From Microbacterium bovistercoris (GTDB taxonomy: Bacteria; Actinomycetota; Actinomycetes; Actinomycetales; Microbacteriaceae): a stretch of DNA of 64,000 bases. Shown here one piece after another: positions 63,261-64,000 of the stretch (position 1 is its first letter; every line of letters begins with the position of its first letter). The stretch is from NCBI RefSeq assembly GCF_003387575.1, contig NZ_QUAB01000039.1:1-64000 (forward strand), written 5' to 3'. Under the pieces are notes generated by a model. The model saw only the letters and a program-made list of their open reading frames with translations, searched no databases and was not told where the DNA came from. The translations under genes were made by a program, and so were the position numbers.

Positions 63261-64000
63261 CCGCATCTGGCGGCAGCGAGGTGCGGGCGGCGGCCGAACT
63301 CGCCGCCCGCACCTCGTACGGGCGGCTGCTGTCGATCATCGCGGCGCCGACGGGCGACATCCCCGCCGCCGAGGACGCCCTGCAGGCGGCGTTCGAGCAG
63401 GCGCTGCGATCCTGGCCGGATGCCGGGGTGCCGGAGCATCCCGATGCGTGGCTGCTGACGGTGGCCCGCAACAGGCAGCGGGATGCCTGGAAGGCGGCGT
63501 CCGCGCGGGACGTCGAGCTGTCGGAGGCGCTGATCGACCGCGCGCCGCCGGTGGATCCGCTGCAGGGCATCGATCCCGACGCCATCGGCGACAAGCGCCT
63601 CGAGCTGCTCTTCGTGTGCGCGCATCCGGCGATCGACCCGAAGGTGCGCGCACCCCTGATGCTGCAGACCGTGCTCGGGTTCGAAGCTGCTCAGGTCGCG
63701 CGCGCCTTCGCGACCTCGCCCTCGGCGATGGCGCAGCGGCTCGTGCGGGCGAAGCGCCGCATCGCGCAGGCGCGGGTGCCGTTCGCGGTGCCCGGCCGCG
63801 CCCAGATGGCAGAGCGCGTCGGGGCGGTGCTCGAGGCGGTGTACGGCTGCGCGGCGATCACCTGGCGCGAGAGCGCGGCGGACGGCCTGGCCGGTGAGGC
63901 ACGCTACCTGGCGCGGACGCTCGCCGGCGCCCTGGAGCAGACGGGAGCGCCGGCCGCCGCGGTGCGCGAGGCATGGGCGCTCGCCGCGCTGGTGTCGTTC
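63257..64000 (+). CDS. ECF42-family RNA polymerase sigma factor, 3' end outside the window
   Basis: The GTG at 63257 overlaps the YCII stop, and the frame stays open for all 248 remaining codons to the window edge. Region 2 is visible (SIIAAPTGDIPAAEDALQAA, HPDAWLLTVARNRQRDAWK), followed by region 4 (LMLQTVLGFEAAQVARAFAT, SAMAQRLVRAKRRIAQARVP) and the start of the long C-terminal domain (AVPGRAQMAERVGAVLEAVY). This architecture and the DGPF neighbour define ECF42. No anti-sigma factor gene is seen upstream, as usual for this group. Confidence 0.88.
   Translation, partial: MTASGGSEVRAAAELAARTSYGRLLSIIAAPTGDIPAAEDALQAAFEQALRSWPDAGVPEHPDAWLLTVARNRQRDAWKAASARDVELSEALIDRAPPVDPLQGIDPDAIGDKRLELLFVCAHPAIDPKVRAPLMLQTVLGFEAAQVARAFATSPSAMAQRLVRAKRRIAQARVPFAVPGRAQMAERVGAVLEAVYGCAAITWRESAADGLAGEARYLARTLAGALEQTGAPAAAVREAWALAALVSF

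Overview
The window is about 64 kb of high-GC chromosome that reads as an actinobacterium of the family Microbacteriaceae, most likely Microbacterium or a close relative. I infer this from the gene order, the GC-rich codon use, several apparently leaderless genes, and the combination of long ribosomal-protein tails with an ICL/malate synthase/ScfR glyoxylate locus. No tRNA, rRNA, CRISPR array, insertion sequence or prophage was seen. Nothing here looks recently transferred except possibly one orphan AbiEi-like gene wrapped in palindromes.

Region 1 (1-26.8 kb) is the translation-apparatus superlocus. After the 3' part of a large membrane protein come the str operon (rpsL-rpsG-fusA) and tuf. 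A small insert follows (a charged helical protein and a Tat-exported protein). Then come the S10 operon (rpsJ to rpsQ), the spc operon (rplN to rplO, then secY-adk-map), and, after a break with an AbiEi-like gene and a DsbA-like thioredoxin, infA-rpmJ-rpsM-rpsK-rpoA-rplQ. Two genes often found in this cluster are missing: rpsN between rplE and rpsH, and rpsD between rpsK and rpoA. Each gap holds a strong RNA hairpin. Strong hairpins also mark most other operon borders.

Region 2 (26.8-33.9 kb) looks like a carboxylate uptake and activation locus. It has a tripartite tricarboxylate transporter (tctC-tctB-tctA), a divergent 4-coumarate:CoA-ligase-like enzyme, and a regulator. The regulator is the most unusual gene of the window: a CitA/DcuS-type membrane sensor half joined in frame to the DNA-binding half of a CitB/DpiA-type response regulator, without kinase or receiver domains. 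A TauE/SafE permease follows.

Region 3 (33.9-50.8 kb) is a galactoside-utilisation island: a secreted GH31 enzyme with NEW3 and NPCBM modules, a sugar ABC importer (binding lipoprotein and two permeases, no ATPase), two GH36-type alpha-galactosidases, a six-hairpin glycosidase-like protein and a LacI regulator. It is interrupted by a housekeeping block (two MaoC-fold dehydratases, murB, an AEC transporter and a VOC protein).

Region 4 (50.8-64 kb) is metabolic and regulatory: an aminotransferase, alanine dehydrogenase, a MocR regulator with a divergent aldo/keto reductase, YccF, a degenerate kinase-like protein, RraA and TetR, the glyoxylate shunt (aceA, aceB) opposite its ScfR/RamB-type regulator, and a YCII(DGPF)-ECF42 sigma factor pair preceded by what looks like its own ECF42 promoter. 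The sigma factor runs off the right edge.
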